Part shown: one piece after another, positions 1 through 8,135 of the stretch | How the letters are laid out: every line of letters begins with the position of its first letter | Position numbering within the stretch: position 1 is the stretch's first letter | Virus record (IMG/VR): IMGVR_UViG_3300042890_004841 | Location: 30,049 to 94,048 of that record | Length of the DNA: 64,000 nucleotides | Direction: 5' to 3' (one strand) | Source of the DNA: a virus | Position numbers and translations under genes: made by a program | The notes under the pieces: model-generated | Databases searched by the model: none | Told to the model about the DNA's origin: nothing | The model's input: the letters and a program-made list of their open reading frames with translations, nothing else

Positions 1-1
1 A

Positions 2-1135
2 TATGGTGAACAAAACATTCTAGTCAATGACTACCCACCGTTAAGTTCCGTTGATACTATAGTTCCTATACTTAAAAAATATAACATTGAAGGATGGGTA
101 CCAAGCTTACAAAAAGCTTTCCAAGATACAAACTTATTGCTGACAGGACCGTTTATCATTCAAGCAAACAATGTTGAACCCGTAGTAAGTGGTGCTAATT
201 TTGCTACCAATTACTTATTAAGTGGCGAATATGGCGGATCTACCCTTAATGGTGGTGATACTACTAACTATTATGTATTAACTAATCAGTCCACTGTAAA
301 TGGTGGTAATAGTCAAGATACTATATATGTATGGAATACAAAACCTACAATTTCCAACAATGTTATTAATGGTAACGGCGGATTAGACAAAGTAATTTAT
401 GAAACTGTATTCTCTAATGTATTATTTAAGCTAGAAAAAGGTGGAGTGGTTTCTTTAAAATCAGATGTACTACGATTAAATGATACCTTAAGTGAGATTG
501 AAACTATACAATTTACTGATAAAAAGATTAATTTAAAGTCTTTAGCACATGAATCATATAGTGACATTCCTGAAATGTTGTATCAAATGTTAGTATCAGT
601 GTTTGATATTGCGCCTGGGGTGGTGTATATGAATGAATTGGCTAGTGCATATCGTTGGTGGTCAAAAACGTTAACACCAAAAGAAACTATTGAGAAAATA
701 GTTGAAGTATTAAGTACTAAACCATTTTTTACTAATGTATATCCAAGTAATATGACAGACAGGACATTTGCTTTTAGGTTGATTTATGACTTTATAGAAA
801 ATTCAGTAAGCACTGACGTGCGTGATGCAGTAATAGCAGATGTGGAAGCAGCATTAAAAGTGGGTTGGTCTAGAGCAAAAATTATCTCACAGGTAATTTA
901 CAATATTTCTCAAATGTCAACTGATCATTCTGTATTTGGTAGTACAGTAAAATTAATTCAAAATGAAACTAAAGTGGCAAAATGCTATACTGAGTATTTT
1001 GACCAAAGTACTACCAATTTTAATATATTGGGTGGTCTTATGGACATTGTAAATCATCAAACTAAGGTTGATACTGAAGAAGATTTGATACAGTTTGTAG
1101 GTACTTTTATACTTAACATTGATGGGGGGTTATAA
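2..1135 (+). CDS. C-terminal part of a large structural/secreted protein (5' end outside window)
   Basis: The frame is open from the first bases, so the gene begins upstream; the TTG at 137 is not the real start. The visible part has Gly/Asn-rich repeats (about 230-420 bp) ending in a segment like the I-x-x-I-Q-F-T-D element of calcium-binding repeat proteins, followed by a helical region (about 550-1000) that loosely resembles DUF4214 spacer domains. I infer a fibre or other surface protein. The stop TAA (1133-1135) lies just before the next start. Confidence 0.6.
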   Translation, partial: YGEQNILVNDYPPLSSVDTIVPILKKYNIEGWVPSLQKAFQDTNLLLTGPFIIQANNVEPVVSGANFATNYLLSGEYGGSTLNGGDTTNYYVLTNQSTVNGGNSQDTIYVWNTKPTISNNVINGNGGLDKVIYETVFSNVLFKLEKGGVVSLKSDVLRLNDTLSEIETIQFTDKKINLKSLAHESYSDIPEMLYQMLVSVFDIAPGVVYMNELASAYRWWSKTLTPKETIEKIVEVLSTKPFFTNVYPSNMTDRTFAFRLIYDFIENSVSTDVRDAVIADVEAALKVGWSRAKIISQVIYNISQMSTDHSVFGSTVKLIQNETKVAKCYTEYFDQSTTNFNILGGLMDIVNHQTKVDTEEDLIQFVGTFILNIDGGL

Positions 1136-1136
1136 T

Positions 1137-1301
1137 ATGGTAAGAGGTTTTTTCCTTGCATTTGGCTTTATTTTTGGAAATATTGCAGGTACAATGTACA
1201 AAGATCAAAAATTTATGTTAGAATGTGATGTAGCGCAAAGTGTTGCTATACGCAGTAATGTTTATGAATGTAAGAAAACCCGTTTGAAAAATGAAGTTTA
1301 A
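1137..1301 (+). CDS. small membrane protein, 54 aa
   Basis: The start is the ATG at 1137, preceded by GGGGGG and directly after the upstream stop; the TTG at 1119 would overlap that gene. The first 20 residues are hydrophobic (FFLAFGFIFGNIAG), so it is probably a single-pass or exported peptide, with two Cys in the rest. Family not recognised. Confidence 0.5.
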   Translation: MVRGFFLAFGFIFGNIAGTMYKDQKFMLECDVAQSVAIRSNVYECKKTRLKNEV

Positions 1302-1323
1302 ACGTTTTAATTCGGAGCACATT

Positions 1324-1734
1324 ATGGGATTAGATCAGTACGCATATGTAGCTGCACAAGCAGGTGATTATGATTCATACTTTGAAAACAATAACGTGGG
1401 TAAACCACGGGAATTAGCCTATTGGCGTAAACACCCTAATTTGCAAGGTTGGATGGAGCAGCTTTGGTTAAAAAAGGGTGGAACACCTGATGAAAATTTT
1501 ACAAGTTCATGGGGTTCAAGTTTTAATGGTATTGAACTTGAATTAACTTGGGAAGATTTAAATCAGTTAGAAAAAGATATTTTAAACAACGCTGTAGCAT
1601 CCTTAAATACAGAGGGATTTTTCTTTGGTAGTCCAAAGGACGCTTACTATAGAAATCAAGACTTACAGTTTATAGCTGACGCTAAAGCTGAACTTATACT
1701 AGGGTTAAAAGTATTTTACAATTCAAGTTGGTGA
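1324..1734 (+). CDS. conserved phage protein with MGLDQYAY N-terminus, 136 aa
   Basis: The ATG at 1324 follows GGAG at a good distance, so it is preferred to the in-frame ATG at 1291. The N-terminus MGLDQYAY belongs to a hypothetical protein family that recurs in phages and some bacteria. The protein is acidic and rich in Trp and Tyr, with no signal peptide. Function unknown. Confidence 0.7.
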   Translation: MGLDQYAYVAAQAGDYDSYFENNNVGKPRELAYWRKHPNLQGWMEQLWLKKGGTPDENFTSSWGSSFNGIELELTWEDLNQLEKDILNNAVASLNTEGFFFGSPKDAYYRNQDLQFIADAKAELILGLKVFYNSSW

Positions 1735-1735
1735 T

Positions 1736-2326
1736 ATGTTTAAAGATTATATGATTATAGATAATGCACTAGATGATCCCGATGAGCTAGTTTCATTAGC
1801 AAAAAGAATAAAGTTTCACTCATCAAAAGATATGCCATGCAAAAATATAAATCTTTATGAAGATCATGAATATAATGAAAGATATGTTTCAGGTAATTGG
1901 CGTGGTTTTAGATCTAATCCACTATGGTTAACACACGAACAACTTAACAATAATATATTGAAGCAACTGTTTAGTAAAATGTTTGTTAATGATCAAATTA
2001 CTATTAAGTGGGATATAACTACACATTTGCACTATTTTCCTACAGGGTTGCCTGATGGTGAATTTTGGTGGCATCCTGATGGAGGGTGTTTTTGGGCAGG
2101 TGTACTATATTTAAACAAGAAACCAAAAAAAGATAGTGGCACTATGATAAGAATGCCTGATGGTACTGAAACTATAATTGATAATGTTTACAATCGATTT
2201 ATTGTGTACAATTCTAAGTTACTACATCGTCCACAAGCAGGGTTTGGTACTAATACAAACAACTCACGTTTAACTTTAACGGTATTCTTTTATCGTTTAG
2301 ATATTCAATCTATCGAAAATAATTGA
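1736..2326 (+). CDS. 2OG-Fe(II) oxygenase-like protein (DUF6445-like), 196 aa
   Basis: The C-terminal half carries a likely iron site: H-x-D in WWHPDGGCFWAG (about residue 125), a distal His in LLHRPQ (about 170) and a 2-oxoglutarate-binding Arg in NNSRLTLTVFF. The strand LYLNKKPKKDSG is typical of this fold. The N-terminus DDPDELVSLA matches the 'N-x-P-D-x-V' opening of phage DUF6445 proteins, which also occurs in the gene at 24789. Substrate unknown. Confidence 0.65.
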   Translation: MFKDYMIIDNALDDPDELVSLAKRIKFHSSKDMPCKNINLYEDHEYNERYVSGNWRGFRSNPLWLTHEQLNNNILKQLFSKMFVNDQITIKWDITTHLHYFPTGLPDGEFWWHPDGGCFWAGVLYLNKKPKKDSGTMIRMPDGTETIIDNVYNRFIVYNSKLLHRPQAGFGTNTNNSRLTLTVFFYRLDIQSIENN

Positions 2327-2340
2327 TTGTATAAAAAATA

Positions 2341-2544
2341 ATGATAGCATACTCATACGGTATTCGGCTTGAAGCCGAATTCGATATTAATGATAGTCAT
2401 AGTAAAAAAACAGGGTTAGAATTTAGTTACACTTATTATTGCGAGTTATGTAAAAAGCACCGTAACAAAATTTTAACTGATGATGAATATTATGATTGGG
2501 AAATACTAATGTACAAGTACGATTTAAATAGAAAGCATTTTTAA
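2341..2544 (+). CDS. hypothetical protein, 67 aa
   Basis: Short acidic/aromatic protein with one C-x-x-C pair (CELCKKH), possibly a partial zinc knuckle. It begins 14 bp after the previous stop with no clear Shine-Dalgarno sequence. Not recognised. Confidence 0.45.
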   Translation: MIAYSYGIRLEAEFDINDSHSKKTGLEFSYTYYCELCKKHRNKILTDDEYYDWEILMYKYDLNRKHF

Positions 2545-2556
2545 TAAAGGAATTTT

Positions 2557-3027
2557 ATGCAAAATATGGATAACTCTCTGACACCACGTCAGAAAAAAGC
2601 AAATGATCTATTGTCATTTGCTGAAGAAAGTGGTTTTGATATTGTAGTACGTGATCAAATTACAGGCGATGTATTTAAAAAAACTCGTAAAATTGACTAT
2701 CAACCTATTAACCAACATGGAAAAGAAATTAGCGGAGGATATAAGTCAGGTAATCCTTTATTAAGTCGCAATGAAAGGCGAAATTATGCTAGTCAAAAAA
2801 TAGTTGAAGCACTAAAGAAAAAAGAATCAGGTGTGGTACAAATACCACTCGGTCCGTATACAGGTAGGCAGTTACAAGCATCAGTTTCTTCTTGGGTTTT
2901 GACTGATAGTAAGAAAAATAACTATAAAGCAAGCACACATATTAATAAACTTGAGCAAACGCTTGATGTAACGCTTATTTTCCCAACAAAAAATACATCA
3001 CCTCAAGATGAATTATCTTTTGATTAA
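2557..3027 (+). CDS. hypothetical phage protein, 156 aa
   Basis: The start at 2557 is preceded by AAAGGAATTTT. The protein is soluble, Lys-rich in the middle, with a polar N-terminal helix (LTPRQKKANDLLSFAEES) and a C-terminal acidic tail. It is last in its transcription unit: a new promoter starts 21 bp downstream. Family not recognised. Confidence 0.55.
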   Translation: MQNMDNSLTPRQKKANDLLSFAEESGFDIVVRDQITGDVFKKTRKIDYQPINQHGKEISGGYKSGNPLLSRNERRNYASQKIVEALKKKESGVVQIPLGPYTGRQLQASVSSWVLTDSKKNNYKASTHINKLEQTLDVTLIFPTKNTSPQDELSFD

Positions 3028-3047
3028 TCAATAACACAACAAAGTAG

Positions 3048-3076
3048 TTGACAAATTTATCTAAATTGACTATACT
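3048..3076 (+). promoter_or_regulatory. sigma70-type promoter
   Basis: TTGACA at 3048-3053, a 17-bp spacer containing TTATCTAAATT, and TATACT at 3071-3076, ahead of the gene at 3106, which has the strong RBS AAAAGGAG. The spacer word recurs in other promoters of this window. Confidence 0.8.
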
Positions 3077-3105
3077 ATGTCTATAGTGCTTAAAAGGAGA
3101 TAGAA

Positions 3106-3384
3106 ATGAAGACTACTTTGACTGACACAATTTACACGGATCCAGGACACGGATGGGTTAAAGTTCCACTCGCACGTTTAAGCAAGCTTGGAATATTAAA
3201 TAAAATTACTTCTTATAGTTATATTCGTAACAAACACGCTTATTTAGAAGAAGATTGTGATTTTACTACTTATGTAAATGCCCTTAAAGCAATAGGGATT
3301 ACTCCTAAGTTTAAAGAAGTGCATACAAACAAATATAGCAAAATTCGTAGCTATTGTCACTTTCCATCGAATTATACAAAATAA
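3106..3384 (+). CDS. conserved phage protein, 92 aa
   Basis: Strong promoter and RBS upstream suggest high early expression. The N-terminal TDPGHGWVKVP and the later YLEEDCDFTTY segments are hallmarks of a widespread phage hypothetical family. No catalytic motif seen; function unknown. Confidence 0.7.
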   Translation: MKTTLTDTIYTDPGHGWVKVPLARLSKLGILNKITSYSYIRNKHAYLEEDCDFTTYVNALKAIGITPKFKEVHTNKYSKIRSYCHFPSNYTK

Positions 3385-3397
3385 TGGTGAGGATTTT

Positions 3398-3529
3398 ATG
3401 AAAAATTTTCTGTTTGGTACTGTTTTCGGAATTATTGTTGCTACGGTTGGTTTTAGTGGTGTAGCTAGATTGCTAGACAATAGTGTAGAAAAAGTAAAAG
3501 AAACTGTACAGGAGCAAGCTTACAGATGA
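3398..3529 (+). CDS. small membrane protein, 43 aa
   Basis: Start ATG at 3398 after GGTGAGGA. An N-terminal membrane helix (LFGTVFGIIVATVGFSGVA) is followed by an amphipathic charged tail (DNSVEKVKETVQEQA). The stop TGA overlaps the next start as ATGA (3526-3529), so translation is probably coupled. The helix-plus-tail pattern is common among tiny phage inner-membrane proteins. Confidence 0.65.
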   Translation: MKNFLFGTVFGIIVATVGFSGVARLLDNSVEKVKETVQEQAYR

Positions 3530-3717
3530 AAATTTTAAACTCCACATGGTTTACCAATAAAGATGCATGTATTGGTGTTGTCAAGGTTGATGTACCGTAT
3601 GAAGGTGTAAAATATTACATTGGTTTGGGGTTTGGTGAAAACAAAACGGCTGATGAACAATATATTGCAGATTGGGGTTCATCATTTCCAAATGAAGCGG
3701 CTGAGAGGTTATTTTAA
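3526..3717 (+). CDS. conserved phage protein, 63 aa
   Basis: Coupled to the upstream small membrane protein through ATGA. Predicted to be mostly beta, ending in DEQYIADWGSSFP, a motif I associate with a recurring small phage family. Function unknown. Confidence 0.6.
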   Translation: MKILNSTWFTNKDACIGVVKVDVPYEGVKYYIGLGFGENKTADEQYIADWGSSFPNEAAERLF

Positions 3718-3725
3718 TTAAACAC

Positions 3726-3754
3726 TTGACAAGTTTATCCTAATTTGCTAAACT
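3726..3754 (+). promoter_or_regulatory. sigma70-type promoter
   Basis: TTGACA at 3726-3731, a 17-bp spacer with TTATCCTAATTT, and TAAACT at 3749-3754. It drives the 3782-5300 unit. The spacer shares the TATCCTAATT word with three minus-strand promoters near 56-58 kb. Confidence 0.75.
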
Positions 3755-3781
3755 ACTCCTATAGTCAATAAGGAGATGTAA

Positions 3782-3967
3782 ATGAATATGCCAATAGGTT
3801 TTGCAAACAACACAGCAACATGGTATGAAATGAGTCCTGCTGAACGTGCAGAATTATGTGGTATAACTGAGACAGACTATAAAAACTACTTGCATGATAT
3901 GGAAGTACGTTATACAATTATTGATGCAGCACTTACACAATCCACACAGGAGTTGGAAAATGCATAA
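3782..3967 (+). CDS. hypothetical protein, 61 aa
   Basis: First gene of a promoter-led unit, with RBS AAGGAG. Acidic and helical (SPAERAELCGITETDYKNYL). Overlaps the next start by 8 bp. Not recognised. Confidence 0.55.
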   Translation: MNMPIGFANNTATWYEMSPAERAELCGITETDYKNYLHDMEVRYTIIDAALTQSTQELENA

Positions 3968-4274
3968 AGTAATCAAGAAAGAAAAGCTTCATAATCGTTC
4001 AATGAAGAATAAAGACCGTATCTCTTATCGTTTAGACTTTATTCATCAAGATGGTACACGGTTTGCTTTTAGTAATATTTCAACCATTGGTGATGTGCTC
4101 AATATTCAAAATGTGGATCATCGTGATACCATCATCAATGCTCTACAAGAGATTGCACTGTCTGACCCTACAGCGGTTGGGATAGTAACAGATGCACCAC
4201 GTTGGGTTAGTCACAAGATTTACCCACATTCGTTGCATGTTCAGGTTAACCTACTTGATTTGGAAGAAGCATGA
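3960..4274 (+). CDS. hypothetical protein, 104 aa
   Basis: The ATG at 3960 follows GGAG in the end of the previous gene; the longer frame from 3894 is unlikely. Basic N-terminus, mixed alpha/beta. Ends in ATGA overlap with the next gene. Function unknown. Confidence 0.55.
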   Translation: MHKVIKKEKLHNRSMKNKDRISYRLDFIHQDGTRFAFSNISTIGDVLNIQNVDHRDTIINALQEIALSDPTAVGIVTDAPRWVSHKIYPHSLHVQVNLLDLEEA

Positions 4275-4480
4275 GTAATAGTACAGAGCAATTAGTTAGA
4301 GTAAGCTTGGGTGATTCTGATTACAGTTTGTTAGAAAGTATGGGATATTTAAATAATTTTAAGATTCGCTCATTAACCCAAGAACAGCTAAATTATTATA
4401 TGAGAAATAATGATATCAATTCGTTTGATATTATGGTAGATACAATTACAGGAAATGAAAGTGAAGATAGGTTTAATTAG
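4271..4480 (+). CDS. hypothetical protein, 69 aa
   Basis: ATGA-coupled to the previous gene and overlapping the metallophosphoesterase start by 20-26 bp. Acidic and soluble. Not recognised. Confidence 0.5.
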   Translation: MSNSTEQLVRVSLGDSDYSLLESMGYLNNFKIRSLTQEQLNYYMRNNDINSFDIMVDTITGNESEDRFN

Positions 4481-5300
4481 TGATGCACATTTAGAGTTTG
4501 GTGATTTATCCTTTGATAATGATCAAAACGCAGACGTATTGATATTAGCAGGAGATATTCTTGTTGCTAAAGATTTAAAAGATTTTGCACGTGATGATGC
4601 AGTGATTCCACTACAACAATGGTCTAATCGTTATCAGCGTGTTCTAGCATATCGTAAATTTTTAGAAGAATGCAGTGCTAAATTTAAACATGTGCTATGG
4701 GTAGCAGGTAACCATGAGTTTTATCATGGTAAATGGTTTGAAACCCTTGACATACTCAAGCATGAAGCAGAATATTTTCCAAATATTACTTTTATGGAAA
4801 ATTCTACTGTTGATATTGATGGGTATAAGTTTATTGGTGCATCCATGTGGACTGATGCTAATAAACAAGATCCACTTACCAAAATTCACGTAGAAGCTGT
4901 ATTAAATGATTACCGCATCATTAAAAATGAAAATGCGGGATATCGTAGGTTAAGTATATCTGATTCGTTACAACGTCATTTAGCAAGTATGAGGTATTTT
5001 AGTGAGCAGTGGGACAAATTTAAACATGATAAAGTAATCATGGTAACACACCATGCTCCTACTTTTCAGTCAATTAGTCCTGATTATGTTGGTGAAACCT
5101 TAACAAATGGAGGATATGCTAGCGATTTATCCAATGAAATTTTAAACAATCCACAAATTAAATTGTGGGTGCATGGACATGTTCATGCTAAGAATGATTA
5201 CATAGTGGGAAATTGCCGTGTAGTTTCAAACCCACGTGGCTATATTGGTCACGAGGTAATTGCTGAGCAATGGCAACTTCAGTATTACGAAGTTATCTAA
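4455..5300 (+). CDS. calcineurin-like metallophosphoesterase, about 280 aa
   Basis: The five metallophosphoesterase blocks are present in order: D-x-H (SDAHLEFG, near the N-terminus), GD (LAGDIL), GNHE (VAGNHEFYHG), H-H (VTHHAPTF) and GH-x-H (WVHGHVHAK). It therefore probably hydrolyses a phosphomonoester or phosphodiester with two metal ions; the substrate cannot be told. The start may be the GTG at 4461, which is better spaced from AGGAA than the ATG at 4455. It is unrelated in detail to the PlcP-like enzyme at 18948. Confidence 0.85.
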   Translation: MKVKIGLISDAHLEFGDLSFDNDQNADVLILAGDILVAKDLKDFARDDAVIPLQQWSNRYQRVLAYRKFLEECSAKFKHVLWVAGNHEFYHGKWFETLDILKHEAEYFPNITFMENSTVDIDGYKFIGASMWTDANKQDPLTKIHVEAVLNDYRIIKNENAGYRRLSISDSLQRHLASMRYFSEQWDKFKHDKVIMVTHHAPTFQSISPDYVGETLTNGGYASDLSNEILNNPQIKLWVHGHVHAKNDYIVGNCRVVSNPRGYIGHEVIAEQWQLQYYEVI

Positions 5301-5305
5301 ATTGC

Positions 5306-5334
5306 TTGACAACTAGGCCGAAAGCAGTTATTAT
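5306..5334 (+). promoter_or_regulatory. sigma70-type promoter
   Basis: TTGACA at 5306-5311, 17-bp spacer, TATTAT at 5329-5334, 46 bp ahead of the start at 5380. Confidence 0.8.
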
Positions 5335-5379
5335 ACACACACGTTGACAAACAACGATTTTTTAAAAGGAAATTTAAAT

Positions 5380-5604
5380 ATGAAAACTACAGTTAAAGCT
5401 TCAAAACCCGTTCTTTCTAAAACCGCTCGCTTGGGTGAGCAGCTTCGTGCAGGTAAGACCTTTACCGCAGCACAAATCAAGCAACGTTTTGGATTGGCAA
5501 ATCCACGTGCTAGCGTCAGCGATGTTCGTCGTGGTGGTCTTAAAGTCTACGCAATTCAGCGTAGCGGACGTGCTACTGTTTACTCAACTAAAGCACCTGT
5601 CTAA
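5380..5604 (+). CDS. winged-helix-like DNA-binding protein, 74 aa
   Basis: The start is the ATG at 5380 with RBS AAAGGAAA. A helix-turn-helix is visible: LRAGKTFTAAQIKQRFG, then ASVSDVRRGG as recognition helix, then a beta wing (LKVYAIQRSGRATVYS). The protein is basic. It is a single-gene unit with its own strong promoter and terminator, so an early regulator or DNA-coating protein is likely. GC is higher than in its neighbours. Confidence 0.65.
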   Translation: MKTTVKASKPVLSKTARLGEQLRAGKTFTAAQIKQRFGLANPRASVSDVRRGGLKVYAIQRSGRATVYSTKAPV

Positions 5605-5610
5605 TTAAAT

Positions 5611-5639
5611 GAGGGTGCAACGCCCTCTTATCTCCTTTT
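5611..5639 (+). terminator. hairpin terminator after the wHTH gene
   Basis: A 7-bp stem (GAGGGTG/CGCCCTC, one G-U pair) with a 3-base loop, followed by a pyrimidine-rich tail ending in TTTT. Confidence 0.55.
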
Positions 5640-5651
5640 GATTATAGTTTT

Positions 5652-5688
5652 GAACGGATCTATTAAAAAATCCGTTCTTTTCTTTTAT
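5652..5688 (+). terminator. second hairpin terminator
   Basis: Perfect 8-bp stem GAACGGAT/ATCCGTTC (5652-5659 with 5670-5677) followed by TTTTCTTTT. Confidence 0.7.
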
Positions 5689-5698
5689 AAATACCAAC

Positions 5699-6082
5699 AT
5701 GAACGACATAAACCTTATCATACTAACAGTATCTTACGCAGTCTGTTTTTTTATGGGTGCAATTTTTGGTGTACGCATATTACAAAAACGTGTAACAGAA
5801 ATATTGAAAAAAGATCAAAAATCAAGTGTGCAAGACGTAGAACCATCAGAAAAAATTACACGTGTTAGCATGCCAGCCTGTATGATGCGTGTTGAACATG
5901 TAGATGGACTTATGTTATTCTATAATTGCGAAGATGATAAATTCGTTTGCCAAGGTTCTACGCTTGATGAATCTGCCAAAAATTTTTGTACGAACACTAA
6001 AAATGAGTTGGTTGGCATGACTGTTATAAATGGTAAAAAATTTGTATTCCATGATTTTGAATGTTTACCCGTAATAGAGTAA
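5699..6082 (+). CDS. membrane-anchored hypothetical protein, 127 aa
   Basis: An N-terminal membrane helix (about residues 4-26) is followed by a basic stretch and a soluble domain of about 90 residues with four Cys. A perfect TATAAATA octamer lies at 5686-5693, too close to this ATG to be its ordinary promoter. Family not recognised. Confidence 0.5.
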   Translation: MNDINLIILTVSYAVCFFMGAIFGVRILQKRVTEILKKDQKSSVQDVEPSEKITRVSMPACMMRVEHVDGLMLFYNCEDDKFVCQGSTLDESAKNFCTNTKNELVGMTVINGKKFVFHDFECLPVIE

Positions 6083-6085
6083 ATT

Positions 6086-6616
6086 ATGAAAGTTAAAATA
6101 TCAAAATACCTTAAAGCAGGTAGAAAAATTGCGGTGCATATTGAGAATTGTGATATATGGAGTTTAGACACTACCTTAGCGTATATCATTTATCCTGCTT
6201 TGTTAGAATTACGCATGGTTAAACATGGTGTTCCTGCTGACTTTGCTCAGGTTGGTGGTGAAGATTGGCATGATCAAGGCTGCTTTGATTTTTACAAAGA
6301 AACACACGATTGGGCATTCAATGAAAAGATTAAAGAATGGGACGTAATTCTCGATAAAATGATATGGTCATTTGGGCAATTAATATGGGATAATGAAGAA
6401 TCCTTCCATTATGGTAAAGTACCTAGGTTTAAATTTGTTAAAACAGGTCAAACCATGTTAAATCCTATAACCAATCAAGTTGAACAATTAAGTCAGATGG
6501 TTGATCCTGATCCTACTAGTCATTATTTTGACGCAGCAGGATACACATTATATCAAGATCGTATCCAAGAAGGATTAGATTTGTTTGCAAAATATTATCG
6601 TTCACTATGGGATTAA
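6086..6616 (+). CDS. conserved phage protein, 176 aa
   Basis: Pattern of a widespread phage hypothetical family: VHIENCDIWSLDTTLAYIIYP at the N-terminus, then W-D-x-I-L-D-K-M-I-W, and a C-terminal R-I-x-E-G-L-D-L-F-A-K-Y-Y-R-S-L-W-D. Soluble and acidic, no catalytic motif known. It sits just upstream of dCMP deaminase, as in several related phages. Confidence 0.7.
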   Translation: MKVKISKYLKAGRKIAVHIENCDIWSLDTTLAYIIYPALLELRMVKHGVPADFAQVGGEDWHDQGCFDFYKETHDWAFNEKIKEWDVILDKMIWSFGQLIWDNEESFHYGKVPRFKFVKTGQTMLNPITNQVEQLSQMVDPDPTSHYFDAAGYTLYQDRIQEGLDLFAKYYRSLWD

Positions 6617-6617
6617 C

Positions 6618-7121
6618 GTGAAAGAAAAATTTATAAAACTTTATGCAGATATTGCTAAACGAGTATCGGAATTAAGTTATGCTGTACGGTTGAAAGTTGG
6701 TGCGATTATTGTTAAAGATGATCGTATCATCAGTATTGGTTATAATGGTATGCCTAGTGGATGGGACAATGGCTGTGAATATACTGAATTTATGCCTATC
6801 AACGACCCTACAGCAAAATTTCAAGACTATCCTTTTACAGGTAATTTTTGGATTAATGGTCACAGCGTAGAAAGAAGATACAGACTAAAAACCAAACCTG
6901 AAGTATTGCATGCTGAATCAAATGCTTTGGCAAAATTAGCTAAGTCTAACGAGAGTGGGGATGGTGCTGATTTGTTTATTACACACAGTCCTTGTATCGA
7001 TTGCGCTAAACTAATTTACCAATCAGGTATTCGTCGTGTGTATTTTGGTACACACTATAGGGACGATGCAGGGATAAAATTTCTTGAAAAAAGTGGAGTA
7101 GAAGTTATTTCACATGGATAA
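6618..7121 (+). CDS. deoxycytidylate (dCMP) deaminase, 167 aa
   Basis: Zinc-dependent deaminase that converts dCMP to dUMP for thymidylate synthesis. HAE (VLHAESNAL) and PCxxC (SPCIDCAKL) form the zinc site, and RLKVGAIIVKDDRIISIGYNG is the usual N-terminal region. The start is a GTG at 6618 right after the upstream stop; the extension to 6585 overlaps the previous gene out of character. Its end overlaps the first gene of the LRW array by 8 bp. Confidence 0.9.
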   Translation: MKEKFIKLYADIAKRVSELSYAVRLKVGAIIVKDDRIISIGYNGMPSGWDNGCEYTEFMPINDPTAKFQDYPFTGNFWINGHSVERRYRLKTKPEVLHAESNALAKLAKSNESGDGADLFITHSPCIDCAKLIYQSGIRRVYFGTHYRDDAGIKFLEKSGVEVISHG

Positions 7122-7305
7122 TCATACCTTAACAGTTACCATACCATTTGGTAAGTTAGGAGATATTTTTGATTGGTGTCAACATAATTGCACAGGCGAA
7201 TGGCATTTCGCTAATTTAGAAGTAGGTGGACAAGATGCAGGACATTATGTTGTAAGTTTTAGTAATGAAAATGATTGTAATTTTTTCGCAATGAGATGGA
7301 TGTAG
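7114..7305 (+). CDS. LRW-array protein 1, 63 aa
   Basis: First member of the tandem array. It shows the full family layout: a beta start, a helix with a W-C pair (DIFDWCQHNCTG), a Trp-containing strand, and the C-terminal block FSNENDCNFFAMRWM. It overlaps dCMP deaminase upstream and the next gene downstream, where AGATGG in its own last codons serves as RBS. Function unknown. Confidence 0.7.
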   Translation: MDNHTLTVTIPFGKLGDIFDWCQHNCTGEWHFANLEVGGQDAGHYVVSFSNENDCNFFAMRWM

Positions 7306-7520
7306 GTCAACGTTTTTTAATTTTTTCAGGGGTGCCTAATATTTCTACTCATGAACACTGTTGTTTTATCATAGATTTTACATGGTGGGTAGAAAATGAT
7401 GCAGAAATTACAAGTTGGTTATTAAAAAATATTGGGGTAAATAATTTTAAATTAGATGGTATTGTTCTACAATTTACCACAGCAGAACTACAATCATTTT
7501 TTTTGCTTACTTGGAGTTAA
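7296..7520 (+). CDS. LRW-array protein 2, 74 aa
   Basis: Starts inside the last codons of member 1. Helix NDAEITSWLLKNIGVNNFKL, then a degenerate tail LQSFFLLTWS. The usual Arg is Thr here, so it is a divergent member. Confidence 0.6.
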   Translation: MDVGQRFLIFSGVPNISTHEHCCFIIDFTWWVENDAEITSWLLKNIGVNNFKLDGIVLQFTTAELQSFFLLTWS

Positions 7521-7522
7521 TT

Positions 7523-7741
7523 ATGATTATTATTGTTGATTCTTTTGATTGCCAACAAGCAATGAACGATTTAGGTATTGACCAAGATAGCAATGAATTT
7601 GTACCTGCTTTTGAAAAAAGACATGATTGTTTTGTACACCATTACGTGTTATCTTGCGGAATTAAACAATTTAATTGTATTGCGTATATCGAGTTTCATA
7701 ATGAAGCAAGTTATAACTTATTTGCGTTGAAATACATGTAG
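7523..7741 (+). CDS. LRW-array protein 3, 72 aa
   Basis: The ATG at 7523 follows TTGGAGTT, which is the Leu-Thr-Trp-Ser end of member 2 used as RBS. Divergent tail ASYNLFALKYM (K-Y for R-W). Confidence 0.6.
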   Translation: MIIIVDSFDCQQAMNDLGIDQDSNEFVPAFEKRHDCFVHHYVLSCGIKQFNCIAYIEFHNEASYNLFALKYM

Positions 7742-7749
7742 CGAAATAC

Positions 7750-7778
7750 TTGACAACAATTTTTTAATATTTTATAAT
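7750..7778 (+). promoter_or_regulatory. consensus sigma70 promoter
   Basis: TTGACA at 7750-7755, 17 bp, perfect TATAAT at 7773-7778. It splits off array members 1-3 and probably drives the rest of the array, because no other promoter this good was seen up to 15 kb. Confidence 0.85.
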
Positions 7779-7790
7779 AGGAATGAATAA

Positions 7791-7940
7791 ATGTACAAAT
7801 ATCAACTTTGGGTACGACTTAACGACTATCAAACCGCTAACACCATCATTTGGGCAAATAATGACTATGAAGCTAAAATGCTTGGTGAGGCACAATATGG
7901 AGTAGGTAATGTCCTCAACTACACAAGAATTGATGATTGA
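7791..7940 (+). CDS. small conserved phage protein, 49 aa
   Basis: Promoter-proximal gene with weak RBS AGGAATG. The sequence starts MYKYQLWVRL and ends QYGVGNVLNYTRIDD, the pattern of a small phage family with a V/LNYT ending. Overlaps the next gene by 32 bp. Function unknown. Confidence 0.65.
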   Translation: MYKYQLWVRLNDYQTANTIIWANNDYEAKMLGEAQYGVGNVLNYTRIDD

Positions 7941-8133
7941 AACGAAAGAGGTTGATAAAGAAGGTTGCTACGATTGGGTAGAAACTTATGCATTATTGCC
8001 TAAATTTACTATTTCAGGTAAAATGCTATGGTTCAAGAAATGCTACAAACGTAGAGTGCGTATTATTTGGAAACAACCATATGATGTTGATTACGTAATG
8101 GAGTATGCTACTGCCTTAGATTTATTGAAGTAA
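7909..8133 (+). CDS. hypothetical protein, 74 aa
   Basis: Overlaps the 3' end of the previous gene in another frame. Basic middle (WFKKCYKRRVRIIWK). It lacks the LRW tail and is thus an unrelated gene inside the array. Not recognised. Confidence 0.5.
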   Translation: MSSTTQELMIETKEVDKEGCYDWVETYALLPKFTISGKMLWFKKCYKRRVRIIWKQPYDVDYVMEYATALDLLK

Positions 8134-8135
8134 CC

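Noticed and set aside
5686-5693. Perfect TATAAATA as a late promoter for the gene at 5699.
   Set aside because: Only five bases separate it from the ATG, so the transcript would begin at or inside the codon; it also lies in the tail of a terminator.
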